Source: Thiosocius sp963736445
GTDB lineage: Bacteria > Pseudomonadota > Gammaproteobacteria > Chromatiales > Chromatiaceae
Length of the DNA: 64,000 nucleotides
Direction: 5' to 3'
Assembly (NCBI GenBank): GCA_963736445.1
Contig: CAVTOY010000008.1
Coordinates: 309,726-373,725 of the forward strand
Below are positions 35,277-44,955 of the stretch, in pieces. Numbering within the stretch: position 1 is the stretch's first letter; every line of letters begins with the position of its first letter. The translations under genes were made by a program, and so were the position numbers. The notes beneath the pieces were generated by a model that was not told the origin of the DNA, did not search any database, and saw nothing but the letters and a program-made list of their open reading frames with translations.

Positions 35277-37928
35277 ATGAGCAGCACCTGGCACACGCTC
35301 TCAGTGCAACAGACGGCGGCAGCGCTGCAGGTCGACCCCAGCGTGGGAATCAGCGCCGAGCGGGCCGCAGATGCGCTCGCGACGGAGGGCCCCAACCGCT
35401 TGGCGGAGCAACGTCGGCGCGACCTCATGGCCATGTTGTTTGGCCAGTTCAGCGACTTCATGATCCTGGTGTTGATCGCGGCCGCCGTGGTCTCCGGTCT
35501 GCTCGGCGAGATCATCGACAGCATCGCGATCCTGGTCATCATCCTGCTCAACGCGGTGATCGGTCTGGTGCAGGAATACCGCGCCGAGCGCGCGCTCGAG
35601 GCACTGAAGGATCTGGCGGTGCCCAATGTCACCGTGCGTCGTGATGGCCACCCGGTGACGATCGCCAGCGAAGACCTGGTGCCCGGCGATATCCTGCTGC
35701 TGGAGGCCGGCAACCTGGTTCCGGCCGATGTCCGCATGAGCGCAACGGCCGCGCTGCAGCTCAACGAGGCCGCGCTGACGGGGGAGTCGACGTCGGTCGG
35801 CAAGCAGGTCGACGCCTTGCCTGATGTCGAACTCGCCATCGGCGATCGCAACAATATGGCGTTTCGCGGCACCCTGGTGACCTATGGGCGCGGCGAGGGT
35901 GTTGTGGTCGCGACCGGGATGGATACCGAGATCGGTCGTATCGCGCAATTGCTGGAGCGCAGCGAACGACCGCTTACGCCTCTGCAGCAGCGCCTGGCAC
36001 GATTCGGCAGACGCCTGGCGATGCTGGTGCTGCTGGTCTGTGCGGTCGTCTTCGCCTTCGGTCTGCTGCGTGGCGCCGATCCGCTGTTGATGTTCCTCAC
36101 CGCGGTCAGTCTGGCCGTCGCGGCCATCCCGGAGGCGCTGCCGGCGGTGATCACGATCGCGCTCGCGCTGGGTGCCCGCAAACTGGTGCGTAGCAATGCA
36201 CTCATCCGCCAGCTGCCAGCGGTCGAGACCCTGGGCTCGGTGACGGTGATCTGCTCGGACAAGACCGGCACGCTGACGCAGAACCGGATGCGGGTCGAGG
36301 CCTTCATGCTAACTGGGCAACGCCATGCGCGACTCGACGGTCGCGCCGGTTACCCGGCCGATACGCTGTTTGCCGCGCTGGCGCTGAACAACGACGCCCA
36401 GTTCGGCCGCGACCATACGATGCTGGGTGAACCGACCGAGGTCGCCTTGCTCCAGGCAGTGATTGACAGCGGGCGCGACGCCGCGGCCTTGCGCGCGGCC
36501 GCGCCGCGGGTGGCCGAACTGCCGTTCGATGCCGATCGCAAGATGATGACCACGGTGCATCAACACCACGGCGGTCTGCGGGCGTTTAGCAAGGGCGCAC
36601 CGGAGGCGCTGTTGCTGCGTTGCACCGCTTCCATTGGCGGCGACGGCGAGGCCGAGACCGCTGCGCCGGCGTTCGTGCCCGATGCGCTGTTGCAAGAGGC
36701 CGAGGACCTGGCGGCTGATGGTTATCGCGTGCTCGCGGTGGCGTATCGGGATTGGCAGGCCCTGCCGGAGACGCTGGATAGTGACGAGCTAGAGGCCGAG
36801 CTGGTATTTGTCGGTCTCATCGCGCTGATGGATCCGCCGCGTCCGGAGGTGCTCGAGGCCGTCGCTGCCTGTCGCGCTGCCGGCATCAGACCGGTCATGG
36901 TCACGGGCGATCATCCGGTCACCGCATTGGCGATCGCCGAGCGCCTTGGCATCGCCAGTGCGAGCGACCAGCTATTGACCGGGCAGCAGCTGGCAGCGCT
37001 GTCCGATGACGAATTGGATACCCGGGTTGCCGATACGCCGGTCTTTGCGCGTGTTGCGCCGGAGCAAAAGATTCGCATCGTGGAAGCGCTACAGCGGCAG
37101 GGCGAGTTCGTCGCGATGACCGGCGACGGCGTCAATGACGCGCCGGCACTGCGCCGTGCCAACATCGGCGTGGCCATGGGTGAGGTCGGTACCGACGTGG
37201 CGCGCGAGGCGGCACACATGGTGCTGCTGGACGACAATTTCGCGACCATCGTTGCTGCGGTGCGCGAGGGCCGGCGGATCTTCGACAACATCCGAAAATT
37301 CATCCGCTACACCATGACCAGCAACTCAGGCGAGATCTGGACGCTGTTCCTTGCCCCTCTGCTCGGCCTGCCGATACCGCTGTTACCTATCCAGATCCTG
37401 TGGATCAACTTGGTCACCGATGGCCTGCCCGGGCTGGCGCTGTCGTTCGAACCGCGCGAGCCCGGCGTCATGCGGCGACCGCCAAGGCCGCCGAACGAAT
37501 CGATCTTCGCCCACGGCATGGGCTGGCACATGCTGGGAATCGGCCTGCTGATCGGGGCGCTATCAATTGCCGCGCAGGCCTTTTCTTACCACTCGGGCTC
37601 CGGCCACTGGCAGACCATGGTGTTCAATACGCTGACCTTCGCCCAGCTGTTCCACGTGCTGGTGATCCGCTCGGAGCGCGAGTCGCTGTTCACCATCGGC
37701 CTGTTTTCCAATCTGCCTCTGCTGGGTGCGGTGACCTTGACCTTCGTACTGCAGCTGATGGTGACCTACGTGCCATTTTTGCAGGGCGTGTTCAATACCC
37801 AAGCGCTATCGCTCGGCGAGCTCGTCCAGTGCGTTGCCTTCGCCGCCGTGGTCGTTCCCGTGGTCGAGTTCGAGAAATGGTTGATTCGCCGCGGCAGGCT
37901 CTATCGCGAGACCGCCCAAGGACAGTGA
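35277..37928 (+). CDS. P2A-type cation-transporting ATPase (probably calcium)
   Basis: An 883-residue P-type ATPase. Motifs in order: N-terminal domain; LTGESTSVGKQ (actuator TGES); AAIPEALPAVITIALALG in helix 4 (PEAL, the P2A ion site); phosphorylation site CSDKTGTLTQNRM with Asp328; KGAPEALLLRC; TGDGVNDAPALRRANIGVAMG; and helix 6 ILWINLVTDGLPGLALSFEP with the Asn and Asp of the cation site. The plan is that of SERCA/PMR1-like or bacterial Ca2+ pumps; some P2A members pump Na+. RBS CAGGAGCAGGAAAG. No regulator is beside it. It is intact over 2.6 kb. Confidence 0.93.
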   Translation: MSSTWHTLSVQQTAAALQVDPSVGISAERAADALATEGPNRLAEQRRRDLMAMLFGQFSDFMILVLIAAAVVSGLLGEIIDSIAILVIILLNAVIGLVQEYRAERALEALKDLAVPNVTVRRDGHPVTIASEDLVPGDILLLEAGNLVPADVRMSATAALQLNEAALTGESTSVGKQVDALPDVELAIGDRNNMAFRGTLVTYGRGEGVVVATGMDTEIGRIAQLLERSERPLTPLQQRLARFGRRLAMLVLLVCAVVFAFGLLRGADPLLMFLTAVSLAVAAIPEALPAVITIALALGARKLVRSNALIRQLPAVETLGSVTVICSDKTGTLTQNRMRVEAFMLTGQRHARLDGRAGYPADTLFAALALNNDAQFGRDHTMLGEPTEVALLQAVIDSGRDAAALRAAAPRVAELPFDADRKMMTTVHQHHGGLRAFSKGAPEALLLRCTASIGGDGEAETAAPAFVPDALLQEAEDLAADGYRVLAVAYRDWQALPETLDSDELEAELVFVGLIALMDPPRPEVLEAVAACRAAGIRPVMVTGDHPVTALAIAERLGIASASDQLLTGQQLAALSDDELDTRVADTPVFARVAPEQKIRIVEALQRQGEFVAMTGDGVNDAPALRRANIGVAMGEVGTDVAREAAHMVLLDDNFATIVAAVREGRRIFDNIRKFIRYTMTSNSGEIWTLFLAPLLGLPIPLLPIQILWINLVTDGLPGLALSFEPREPGVMRRPPRPPNESIFAHGMGWHMLGIGLLIGALSIAAQAFSYHSGSGHWQTMVFNTLTFAQLFHVLVIRSERESLFTIGLFSNLPLLGAVTLTFVLQLMVTYVPFLQGVFNTQALSLGELVQCVAFAAVVVPVVEFEKWLIRRGRLYRETAQGQ

Positions 37929-37957
37929 CCCGCGGCTGGGTATGCCGTAGTGAAAAG

Positions 37958-38380
37958 TTAGACTTGGATCGACGGCTCGATATCCACCGGGCAGCGCAGC
38001 GAGCGCGCGATCAGGCAAGACCGATGGGCCTTGTCGAGCACCCGCTCGGCAAGCGATACCGCACCGCTGCTTACAGTGATCTCGGGTCTGATCAGGATGC
38101 GCTTGAACCGGTAGCCGGCACTTTCCTCGCGCTCCAGTTCACCCTCGGCGCTCGAGCGATAGTTCAACACTTCTAGCCGGGACCGCTCGGCGATCAGCAG
38201 AACATAGTTGGCTAAGCAGATCTCGGCCGTGGCGACCAGCAGATGCTCCGGACAGAAGCGGTCTGCGTCGTGCGGCGTGCCGACCGGCAGATCGGCGTGT
38301 CCTTCAACGCCAGTCAAACCCCCGGCGGCGTCTTTTTGCCACCGATAAGTCGTCTGATAGTGCATCGGGAGGTCGGCCAT
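37958..38380 (-). CDS. OsmC-family protein
   Basis: A 140-residue protein of the OsmC/Ohr fold: PDADRFCPEHLLVATAEICLANYVLLIAE holds the two cysteines of a peroxidase site, and FKRILIRPEITVSSGAVSLAERVLDKAHRSCLIARSL is the following strand and helix. Members reduce organic hydroperoxides using the cysteine pair. Length is standard. It is convergent with the ATPase gene 29 nt away and lies upstream of the ligase gene, from which it is divergently transcribed. Confidence 0.88.
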   Translation of the reverse strand: MADLPMHYQTTYRWQKDAAGGLTGVEGHADLPVGTPHDADRFCPEHLLVATAEICLANYVLLIAERSRLEVLNYRSSAEGELEREESAGYRFKRILIRPEITVSSGAVSLAERVLDKAHRSCLIARSLRCPVDIEPSIQV

Positions 38381-38568
38381 GGTTGTCTCCGGGCTTCGTA
38401 CTGGACGCTCATCAGTGTATCAAATCGGTTCGTGATATCGGTCGCGTCCAGTGCCTGGCATTGAGATTACCCAAACCGTGCGCGGGTGTTTGCTTTTCGG
38501 CGGCGACGTAGACTGCGTAGCTAGAGCACACGAAGGCGCACCGCGCCGCGCAAGTCAGTCGAGCAGCC

Positions 38569-40116
38569 ATGCATCTCTCCACGCTGGTATCCGCATCCGA
38601 CGCCGTCGGCGCAACGCGCAGCCGTCTGGACAAGGTCGAACGGTTGGCGGGTTGTCTGCGCCAGCTGGCACCGGCGGAGATCCGCCCGGGCGTCAGCTAC
38701 CTTATGGGCACGTTGCCGCAGGGCCGGATCGGACTGGGCCAGGCACTGCTGAAAAAGCTCGGCGTCGAACCAGCGGGCCCGGCGGAACTGTCCGTCGGGG
38801 AGGCCGATCAGGCCTTCGAGCGCCTCAGTCAGGTAAAGGGTGCGGGCGCGAATGCGCAGCGAATGCAGCTATTGACGGCGCTGTTTCGCAAGGCCGACGC
38901 TGCAGTGCGGGATTTTCTGGTCCGCCTAGTCCTCGGTGAGCTGCGGCAGGGCGCGCTGGAGGGCCTGATGATCGATGCCATCGCCAAGGCGGCCGATCAG
39001 CCGGTCGCTGCGGTGCGTCGGGCGGTTATGTTGGCCGGCGATCCGGCCGCGGTTGCGCACCAGGCCCTGCTGCACGGCGCGGCCGGTCTTGCGCAGTTCC
39101 GCTTTGTGCTGTTTCGCCCGCTGCAGCCGATGCTCGCCCAGCCGGCGCAAGACGCCGGCGAGGTGCTGGCGCGGCTGGGGGAGGCCGCATTTGAATACAA
39201 GCTTGACGGTGCCCGGGTGCAGGTCCACAAGCGCGATGACGAGGTGCGGATATTCACCCGGCAACTGCATGATGTGACGGCCAGCGTGCCAGAGTTGGTG
39301 GAGCAGGTAAGCAGCCTACCGGTCGCCAGCCTGGTGCTGGACGGCGAGGCCATCGCGCTCGACCGCGCCGGCCGTCCACTGCCGTTTCAGGTCACCATGC
39401 AGCGTTTTGGGCGGCGTCGTAACGTCGCGGAGATGCGAGAGCGCATCCCGCTGTCGGCCGTGTACTTCGACTGCCTCTATTGCGACGGCGACGCATTGAT
39501 CGATAGGCCTGACCCTGCGCGAAGCACGGCACTCCAAGACATCCTCCCGGAGACAGCCCGCGTGCCGCGGCTGATTACCCGTCGTCAGGACGCGGCCCAG
39601 GCCTTTCTGCAGCAGGCGCTGGCCGCCGGGCACGAGGGCATCATGGCCAAGTCGCTCGGCGCGGGCTACCAGGCCGGCAGCCGGGGCGCAGACTGGTGCA
39701 AGATCAAACCCAGCCACACCCTCGACCTGGTGGTGCTCGCGGCCGAATGGGGCAGCGGCCGACGCCGGGGCCGCCTCAGCAACCTGCACCTCGGTGCGCG
39801 CGATCCGGCCTCCCAGGGATTCGTGATGCTCGGCAAGACCTTCAAAGGCCTTACCGACGCCATGCTCGACTGGCAGACCCAGGCCCTGCTGGCACGTGAG
39901 ATCGGTCGAGAGGACGCCGTCGTTCATGTGCGCCCGGAGCTGGTGGTCGAGGTCGCCTTCAACGAGCTGCAGCGCAGCCGCCTGTATCCGGCCGGCATGG
40001 CGCTGCGGTTCGCGCGTGTAAAGCGCTACCGTGACGATAAGACGGCCAGCGAGGCAGACACGCTGGTGACGGTGCGGGAGCTGTTCGATGCCCGCCTTGC
40101 GGGTGACAGTCCTTGA
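38569..40116 (+). CDS. ATP-dependent DNA ligase (LigB-like)
   Basis: A 515-residue enzyme: an N-terminal DNA-binding domain, then the nucleotidyltransferase domain with the adenylated lysine in EYKLDGARVQVHK (Lys211), LDGEAIALDRAGRP, PLSAVYFDCLYCDG, EGIMAKSLG and WCKIKPSHTLDLVV, and an OB-fold domain ending in VEVAFNELQRSRLYPAGMALRF. The overall size and N-terminal domain match the archaeal/LigB type rather than minimal bacterial LigD or LigC. Its stop overlaps the start of the Lhr gene by 4 nt, so ligase and helicase are co-expressed. This is a DNA-repair operon. Confidence 0.93.
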   Translation: MHLSTLVSASDAVGATRSRLDKVERLAGCLRQLAPAEIRPGVSYLMGTLPQGRIGLGQALLKKLGVEPAGPAELSVGEADQAFERLSQVKGAGANAQRMQLLTALFRKADAAVRDFLVRLVLGELRQGALEGLMIDAIAKAADQPVAAVRRAVMLAGDPAAVAHQALLHGAAGLAQFRFVLFRPLQPMLAQPAQDAGEVLARLGEAAFEYKLDGARVQVHKRDDEVRIFTRQLHDVTASVPELVEQVSSLPVASLVLDGEAIALDRAGRPLPFQVTMQRFGRRRNVAEMRERIPLSAVYFDCLYCDGDALIDRPDPARSTALQDILPETARVPRLITRRQDAAQAFLQQALAAGHEGIMAKSLGAGYQAGSRGADWCKIKPSHTLDLVVLAAEWGSGRRRGRLSNLHLGARDPASQGFVMLGKTFKGLTDAMLDWQTQALLAREIGREDAVVHVRPELVVEVAFNELQRSRLYPAGMALRFARVKRYRDDKTASEADTLVTVRELFDARLAGDSP

Positions 40117-43100
40117 ACGCGCCGAGCCCATTCAGCGCGGCGACCCGCAGCTGGTTCGATGACACCTTCGCGGCGCCGACCGCGGTGCAGCAGCAGGGCT
40201 GGCACGCGATCGCGGGCGGCAGACACACGCTGCTGGTGGCGCCGACCGGCAGCGGCAAGACGCTCGCGGCCTTTCTGGCCGGGATCGACTATTGCCTGAC
40301 GCTGCGCGCGGACGCCCCCGCCGGGGTGCGGGTGCTGTACATCTCGCCGCTCAAGGCCCTGGTCTACGACGTCGAGCGCAATCTGCGGGCGCCGCTGGTC
40401 GGCATCGGCCACAAGGCCGCCGCGCTCGAGCAGCCGATGCGTGAGGTCCTGGTCGATATCCGCACCGGCGATACCCCGCAGAAGGCGCGCCAGCGCCAGG
40501 CCAAGACGCCGGCCGACATCCTGGTGACCACGCCGGAGTCGCTGTTCCTGTTGCTCGGTTCCAAGGCCCGCGACACCCTGCGCTCGGTGCACACCGTGAT
40601 CATCGACGAGATCCATGCGTTGGCGCCGACCAAGCGCGGCGTGCACCTGGCACTTTCGCTGGAGCGCCTCGCCGACCGCTGTGCCAGCGATCCGCAGCGC
40701 ATCGGCCTGTCGGCAACGGTGCGGCCGCTGGACGAGGTGGCGCGCTTTCTCGGCGGCCGGCGACCGGTCGAGACGGTCGATCTCTCGGCCCGCCCGAACA
40801 TCGATCTGCAGGTCAGGGTGCCGGTGCCGGACATGGAGAATGTCAGCGATGCCGCGCCGGCGCGGCCCGGCGGTTCCATTCTCGGTGAACTGTACAGCCG
40901 CGAGATCGGCAACCCGCAGCCTGCCGAGCGCGGCATCTGGCCGGCCATCTACCCGCAGCTGCTGCAACAGGTCCGGGACAATCGGGCCACCATCATCTTC
41001 GTCAACAGCCGCGGCCTGTGCGAGCGCCTGACCCAGCGGCTGAACGAACTCGCCGAGGAGGAGGTCGTGCGGTCGCATCACGGCAGCGTGTCGCACGAAA
41101 AGCGCGCCGAGATCGAGGAGGGCCTCAAGCAGGGCCTGATCAAGGGCATCGTCGCGACCAGCTCGCTGGAGCTGGGCATCGACATGGGCGCGGTCGACCG
41201 CGTGATCCTGGTCGAGTCGCCGGGCTCGGTCGCGCGCGGCCTGCAGCGCGTCGGGCGCGCGGGCCACCAGGTCGGCGAACGGAGCGTGGGGCGAATCTTC
41301 CCCAAGTTTCGTGGCGACCTGCTCGAGAGCACGGTGATCGCGCAGCGCATGTTGGCCGGCGACATCGAATCCATCCGGGTGCCGCAAAACGCGCTGGATG
41401 TCTTGGCGCAGCAGATCGTCGCCATGTGCTGTGACGCCCCGCTCACGGTCGGCGTGATCGAGGAGCTGGTGCAGCGCGCCTACCCGTTTCACCGGCTCTC
41501 GGCTGAGGCGCTGCAGGCCGTACTCGAGATGCTCAGCGGGCACTACCCCTCACAAGACTTCGCCGATCTGCGACCGCTGCTGGCCTGGGACCGGACCAGT
41601 GATGAACTGCGGCCGCGCCGCGGCGCCGCGATGGTCTCGCGGATGAATGCCGGTACGATCCCCGACCGCGGAAACTATCTGGTGACCCTGGGGCCCGAGG
41701 GCGGGCGCCTCGGCGAGCTCGATGAGGAGATGGTGTTCGAGACTCGACCGGGCGAGAACATACTGCTCGGTGCGACCACCTGGCGGGTCGAGGAGATCAC
41801 CCGCGACCGGGTGATCGTATCGCCGGCGCCCGGCGAGCCGGGCAAGCTGCCCTTCTGGCGCGGCGATGGCCCGGGACGGCCGATCGAGCTGGGCCGCGCA
41901 CTGGGCGCCTTCGTGCGCGAGGTCGGCACGATGAAGCTGGCGAAGGCGATCGACTGGCTACAGACAGCGGCCGGGCTGGATGCCAACGCAGCCGCCAATC
42001 TGGCGAACTACATCGCCGAGCAGAAGAGGCACGCCGGCGGTCTGCCGACCGACCGCAGCATTACTGTCGAGCGCTTCCGCGACGAGCTTGGTGACTGGAG
42101 GTTGTGCATCCTGTCGCCGTTCGGCGCCCGTGTGCACGCCCCCTGGTCGATGGCCTTGCAGCAGCTGTTGTCCATACGCAGCGGGTTCGAGGTGCAGTTG
42201 ATGTACACCGACGACGGCATCGTGCTGCGTTTTGCCGATATTGATGAGCTGCCCGACCTCGAGGCGCTGTTGCCCGATCCCGATGAGGTCGAGGAACTGG
42301 TGACCGATCAGTTGGCGCACACGGCAATGTTCGCCGGGCTGTTTCGCGAGAATGCGGCCCGCTCGCTGCTGCTGCCGCGGCGACGCGTGGAGCAGCGCAC
42401 GCCGCTGTGGGCGCAGCGTCTCAAGGCACAGAATCTGCTCGCCGCGGTGCGCAAGTACGCCAACTTCCCAATGGTGCTGGAGACCTATCGCCAGGCGCTC
42501 AGCGACATCTTCGACATCTCTGCGTTGCGCACGTTGCTGCGCGACATCCAGGCGCGCAGGGTGCAGGTCCACGAGGTCGAGACGCCGTCCGCGTCGCCGT
42601 TCGCGCGCTCGCTGGTGTTCGCCTATGTCGCGGCCTATATCTACGAGCAGGACGCTCCGCTGGCCGAGCGCAAGGCGCAGGCGCTGACCCTGGACCGCAA
42701 CCTGCTCGCCGAACTGCTCGGCCAGGCGGAGCTACGTGAACTGATCGACCCCGAGGTGCTGGCCCAGCTCGAGGCGGAGCTGCAGCACCTGGTTGCGGAT
42801 CGGCGGGCGCGCGACGCGGACGAGGTCCAGGACCTGCTGCGTCATCTCGGCGACCTGGGCGAGGACGAGATCGCCGCGCGCGCACACTGCGACGCCCAGG
42901 CGGCGCTCAGGCAGCTGGCGGCCGAACGGCGCGCGATCCCGGTCACGGTCGCTGGAGAGCGGCGTTGGATAGCGGCGGAGAACGCCGCGGTCTATCGCGA
43001 TGCCCTTGGGGTGATGCCGCCCGCCGGTCTTCCGGATGCCTTTCTGGCGGCGCCCGATGACCCGCTGAGCTTTCTCGCCTATCGCTATGCCCGCACCCAC

Positions 43101-44561
43101 GGTCCGTTCGTCACCCGCGATCTCGCTCGGCGTCTGGGCCTGCGCCCCGCGCAGATCGAACCGTCACTGCGTTCCCTGGCCGGCGCCGGGACCTTGGTAA
43201 GGGGCGAGATCCGCCCCGGTGGCAGCGAGTCGGACTGGTGCGACGCCGATGTCCTGCGGCGCCTGAAACGACGCACGCTGGCACGCCTGCGCGACGCCGT
43301 GGCGCCTGTGGATGCGGCGACCCTGGGTCTGTTCCTGCCGCAGTGGCACGCGCTGGGCTCTGGGCGCGAGGGCCTTACGCGTCTGGTCGAGGTAGTGCAG
43401 CAGCTCGAGGGTCTCGAACTGCCCTGGTCGGCGCTGCATACGACGATCCTGCCAGGCCGCGTGGCCGACTTTCGCGTGGACATGCTGGACATGCTGGCGG
43501 CGACCGGCCAGGTGGTGTGGATCGGTCGCGCCGCACTGGGGGGCAAGGACGGCCGGATTGCGCTCTATCTGCGCGAGCACGTGCGCGAGCTGCTGCTGCC
43601 GGTCGATCAGGATGTGCCTACGGAGCCGATTCACCAGCTGATCCTTGCGCATCTCGAGATGCGCGGGGCCTCGTTCCTGTTCGAACTCGACGACGCAGTG
43701 CGCAAACAGCTCGCAGACACCGACAATCAGACGTTCAAGGCGGCGTTGTGGGATCTGGTCTGGGCGGGACAAATCACCAACGACACCTTCGCGCCGCTGC
43801 GTGCGCTCGGCCTGCGCACTGGCAGATCGCCCCGCCAGCGGGGACGCAGCGGGGCGGCCATGGCCGGGGGTCGCTGGTCGCTGGTCAGCCAGCTGCAGGA
43901 CGTACGGCTGTCCGACACCGAGCGCGCGGTCGCGCGCGCGGGTATGGTGCTCGATCGCTACGGCGTCGTCAGCCGCGAGATGGTGTCCGCGGAGGGCCTC
44001 CCGGGCGGGTTTGGGCCGATCTACAAGGTGTTGTCGGCGCTGGAGGAGGCCGGGCGCGTGCGCCGCGGCTATTTCATCGAGGGCCTGTCGGGGGCGCAGT
44101 TCGCTCGCCCAGGCACCGTCGATCGATTGCGCGCGGTGCGCTCGCCCGACGGTGCCGACCTGGATGTCGAGGAGCAGGAGATGGTCTTTCTGCCGGTGAT
44201 CGATCCCGCAAACCCCTGGGGTAGCCTACTGCCCTGGCCGGAGACCGGCCAGGGCGTATCGGCCGCACGACCGCGCCGGGTGGCCGGCGCCTGGCTGCTG
44301 CTGTGCGGTGGTGAGCCGCTGTTGTACCTCGGTGCCAACGGTAGGCAGCTGATTACGTTCGCGGTCCAGATGGCGCGGCCGGGCATCGCGGCCAGGGCCT
44401 TCGAGGCCCTGCACCGTGTGCCGCAGATTAGGCGCCGCGGCACACTGATCGTGGAAAAGATCGATGGCCAGGCAGTGGCCGAATCGGTGTACCGCGAGGC
44501 GATGCTGCGCAGTGGTTTCGTCAGCGACTATCGCGGTCTGGCCGCAGAGGCGTTTGCCTAG
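40113..44561 (+). CDS. lhr: Lhr-type DEAD/DEAH-box DNA helicase
   Basis: A 1482-residue superfamily 2 helicase. Core motifs: Walker A VAPTGSGKTLAAFLAG, TPESLFLLLG, DEIH box VIIDEIHALAPTKRG, LSATVRP, FVNSRGLCERLTQRLNEL, ATSSLELGIDMGAVD, and QRVGRAGHQ. It is followed by the winged helix and the Lhr-specific core, and by a long C-terminal region (about 600 residues) as in full-length Lhr of E. coli and mycobacteria. Lhr unwinds RNA:DNA and DNA duplexes in 3'-5' direction. Start is TTG, overlapping the ligase stop by 4 nt. Despite 4.4 kb it has no frameshift. Confidence 0.95.
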   Translation: MNAPSPFSAATRSWFDDTFAAPTAVQQQGWHAIAGGRHTLLVAPTGSGKTLAAFLAGIDYCLTLRADAPAGVRVLYISPLKALVYDVERNLRAPLVGIGHKAAALEQPMREVLVDIRTGDTPQKARQRQAKTPADILVTTPESLFLLLGSKARDTLRSVHTVIIDEIHALAPTKRGVHLALSLERLADRCASDPQRIGLSATVRPLDEVARFLGGRRPVETVDLSARPNIDLQVRVPVPDMENVSDAAPARPGGSILGELYSREIGNPQPAERGIWPAIYPQLLQQVRDNRATIIFVNSRGLCERLTQRLNELAEEEVVRSHHGSVSHEKRAEIEEGLKQGLIKGIVATSSLELGIDMGAVDRVILVESPGSVARGLQRVGRAGHQVGERSVGRIFPKFRGDLLESTVIAQRMLAGDIESIRVPQNALDVLAQQIVAMCCDAPLTVGVIEELVQRAYPFHRLSAEALQAVLEMLSGHYPSQDFADLRPLLAWDRTSDELRPRRGAAMVSRMNAGTIPDRGNYLVTLGPEGGRLGELDEEMVFETRPGENILLGATTWRVEEITRDRVIVSPAPGEPGKLPFWRGDGPGRPIELGRALGAFVREVGTMKLAKAIDWLQTAAGLDANAAANLANYIAEQKRHAGGLPTDRSITVERFRDELGDWRLCILSPFGARVHAPWSMALQQLLSIRSGFEVQLMYTDDGIVLRFADIDELPDLEALLPDPDEVEELVTDQLAHTAMFAGLFRENAARSLLLPRRRVEQRTPLWAQRLKAQNLLAAVRKYANFPMVLETYRQALSDIFDISALRTLLRDIQARRVQVHEVETPSASPFARSLVFAYVAAYIYEQDAPLAERKAQALTLDRNLLAELLGQAELRELIDPEVLAQLEAELQHLVADRRARDADEVQDLLRHLGDLGEDEIAARAHCDAQAALRQLAAERRAIPVTVAGERRWIAAENAAVYRDALGVMPPAGLPDAFLAAPDDPLSFLAYRYARTHGPFVTRDLARRLGLRPAQIEPSLRSLAGAGTLVRGEIRPGGSESDWCDADVLRRLKRRTLARLRDAVAPVDAATLGLFLPQWHALGSGREGLTRLVEVVQQLEGLELPWSALHTTILPGRVADFRVDMLDMLAATGQVVWIGRAALGGKDGRIALYLREHVRELLLPVDQDVPTEPIHQLILAHLEMRGASFLFELDDAVRKQLADTDNQTFKAALWDLVWAGQITNDTFAPLRALGLRTGRSPRQRGRSGAAMAGGRWSLVSQLQDVRLSDTERAVARAGMVLDRYGVVSREMVSAEGLPGGFGPIYKVLSALEEAGRVRRGYFIEGLSGAQFARPGTVDRLRAVRSPDGADLDVEEQEMVFLPVIDPANPWGSLLPWPETGQGVSAARPRRVAGAWLLLCGGEPLLYLGANGRQLITFAVQMARPGIAARAFEALHRVPQIRRRGTLIVEKIDGQAVAESVYREAMLRSGFVSDYRGLAAEAFA

Positions 44562-44952
44562 CCTGAAAACCTCACCAGCCGGCCAACGGCTGCCTGGTGC
44601 GCAATCAACCTGCAACGGTATGAACCTGAATGAAACCACGTCGAGCAATGAAACCCTGTTTTCGCCGCTGGCCTATCGCGGTCCTGGTGGTTTCTCGCTC
44701 GCCCTGGCTTGGTCTTACGCTGCACATCCGTGTGCAGCGCCCTGCGGGCCAGCCTGCGGCTGTTTCAATCCGCTCCAGGCGGATTGGTCACTCAAATGGT
44801 AGCTACGGCTACCACTCTGTTCAGCGCGTCCCTGCGCCTCACCCCTGTGGGGCTTGCGCGACGAAGTGCTCCAGGCACTTCGTTCGCTCCAGCCGGGCGC
44901 CAGGTCGGCTGCGAAACTCGCCAGTTGCTGCGATGCCGGTGAGATTTTCAGG
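44562..44952. mobile_element. 391-bp hairpin-rich element with terminal inverted repeats
   Basis: The segment between the Lhr stop and the Nei start is bounded by inverted repeats: CCTGAAAACCTCACCAGC at 44562-44579 and, reversed, CCTGAAAATCTCACCGGC at 44935-44952, matching at 16 of 18 positions. Inside is a run of seven hairpins at 44718-44739, 44739-44749, 44751-44761, 44766-44786, 44797-44814, 44842-44852 and 44861-44883. Longest stems: 9 bp (44718-44739 and 44861-44883) and 8 bp (44766-44786). Two loops are TCCAG. A related 36-base end sits at 57782-57817 in inverse orientation. There is no transposase, so it resembles a MITE or a structured non-coding element. Confidence 0.7.
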
Positions 44953-44955
44953 CTG

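Noticed and set aside
40026..41543. Long open frame (505 residues) opposite lhr
   Set aside because: Same reason: composition shadow of the helicase gene, no domain or start signal.
44764..44787. GTTTCAATCCGC resembles the start of some type I CRISPR repeats
   Set aside because: It occurs once here, without spacers or cas genes; it is part of a hairpin in the 391-bp element.
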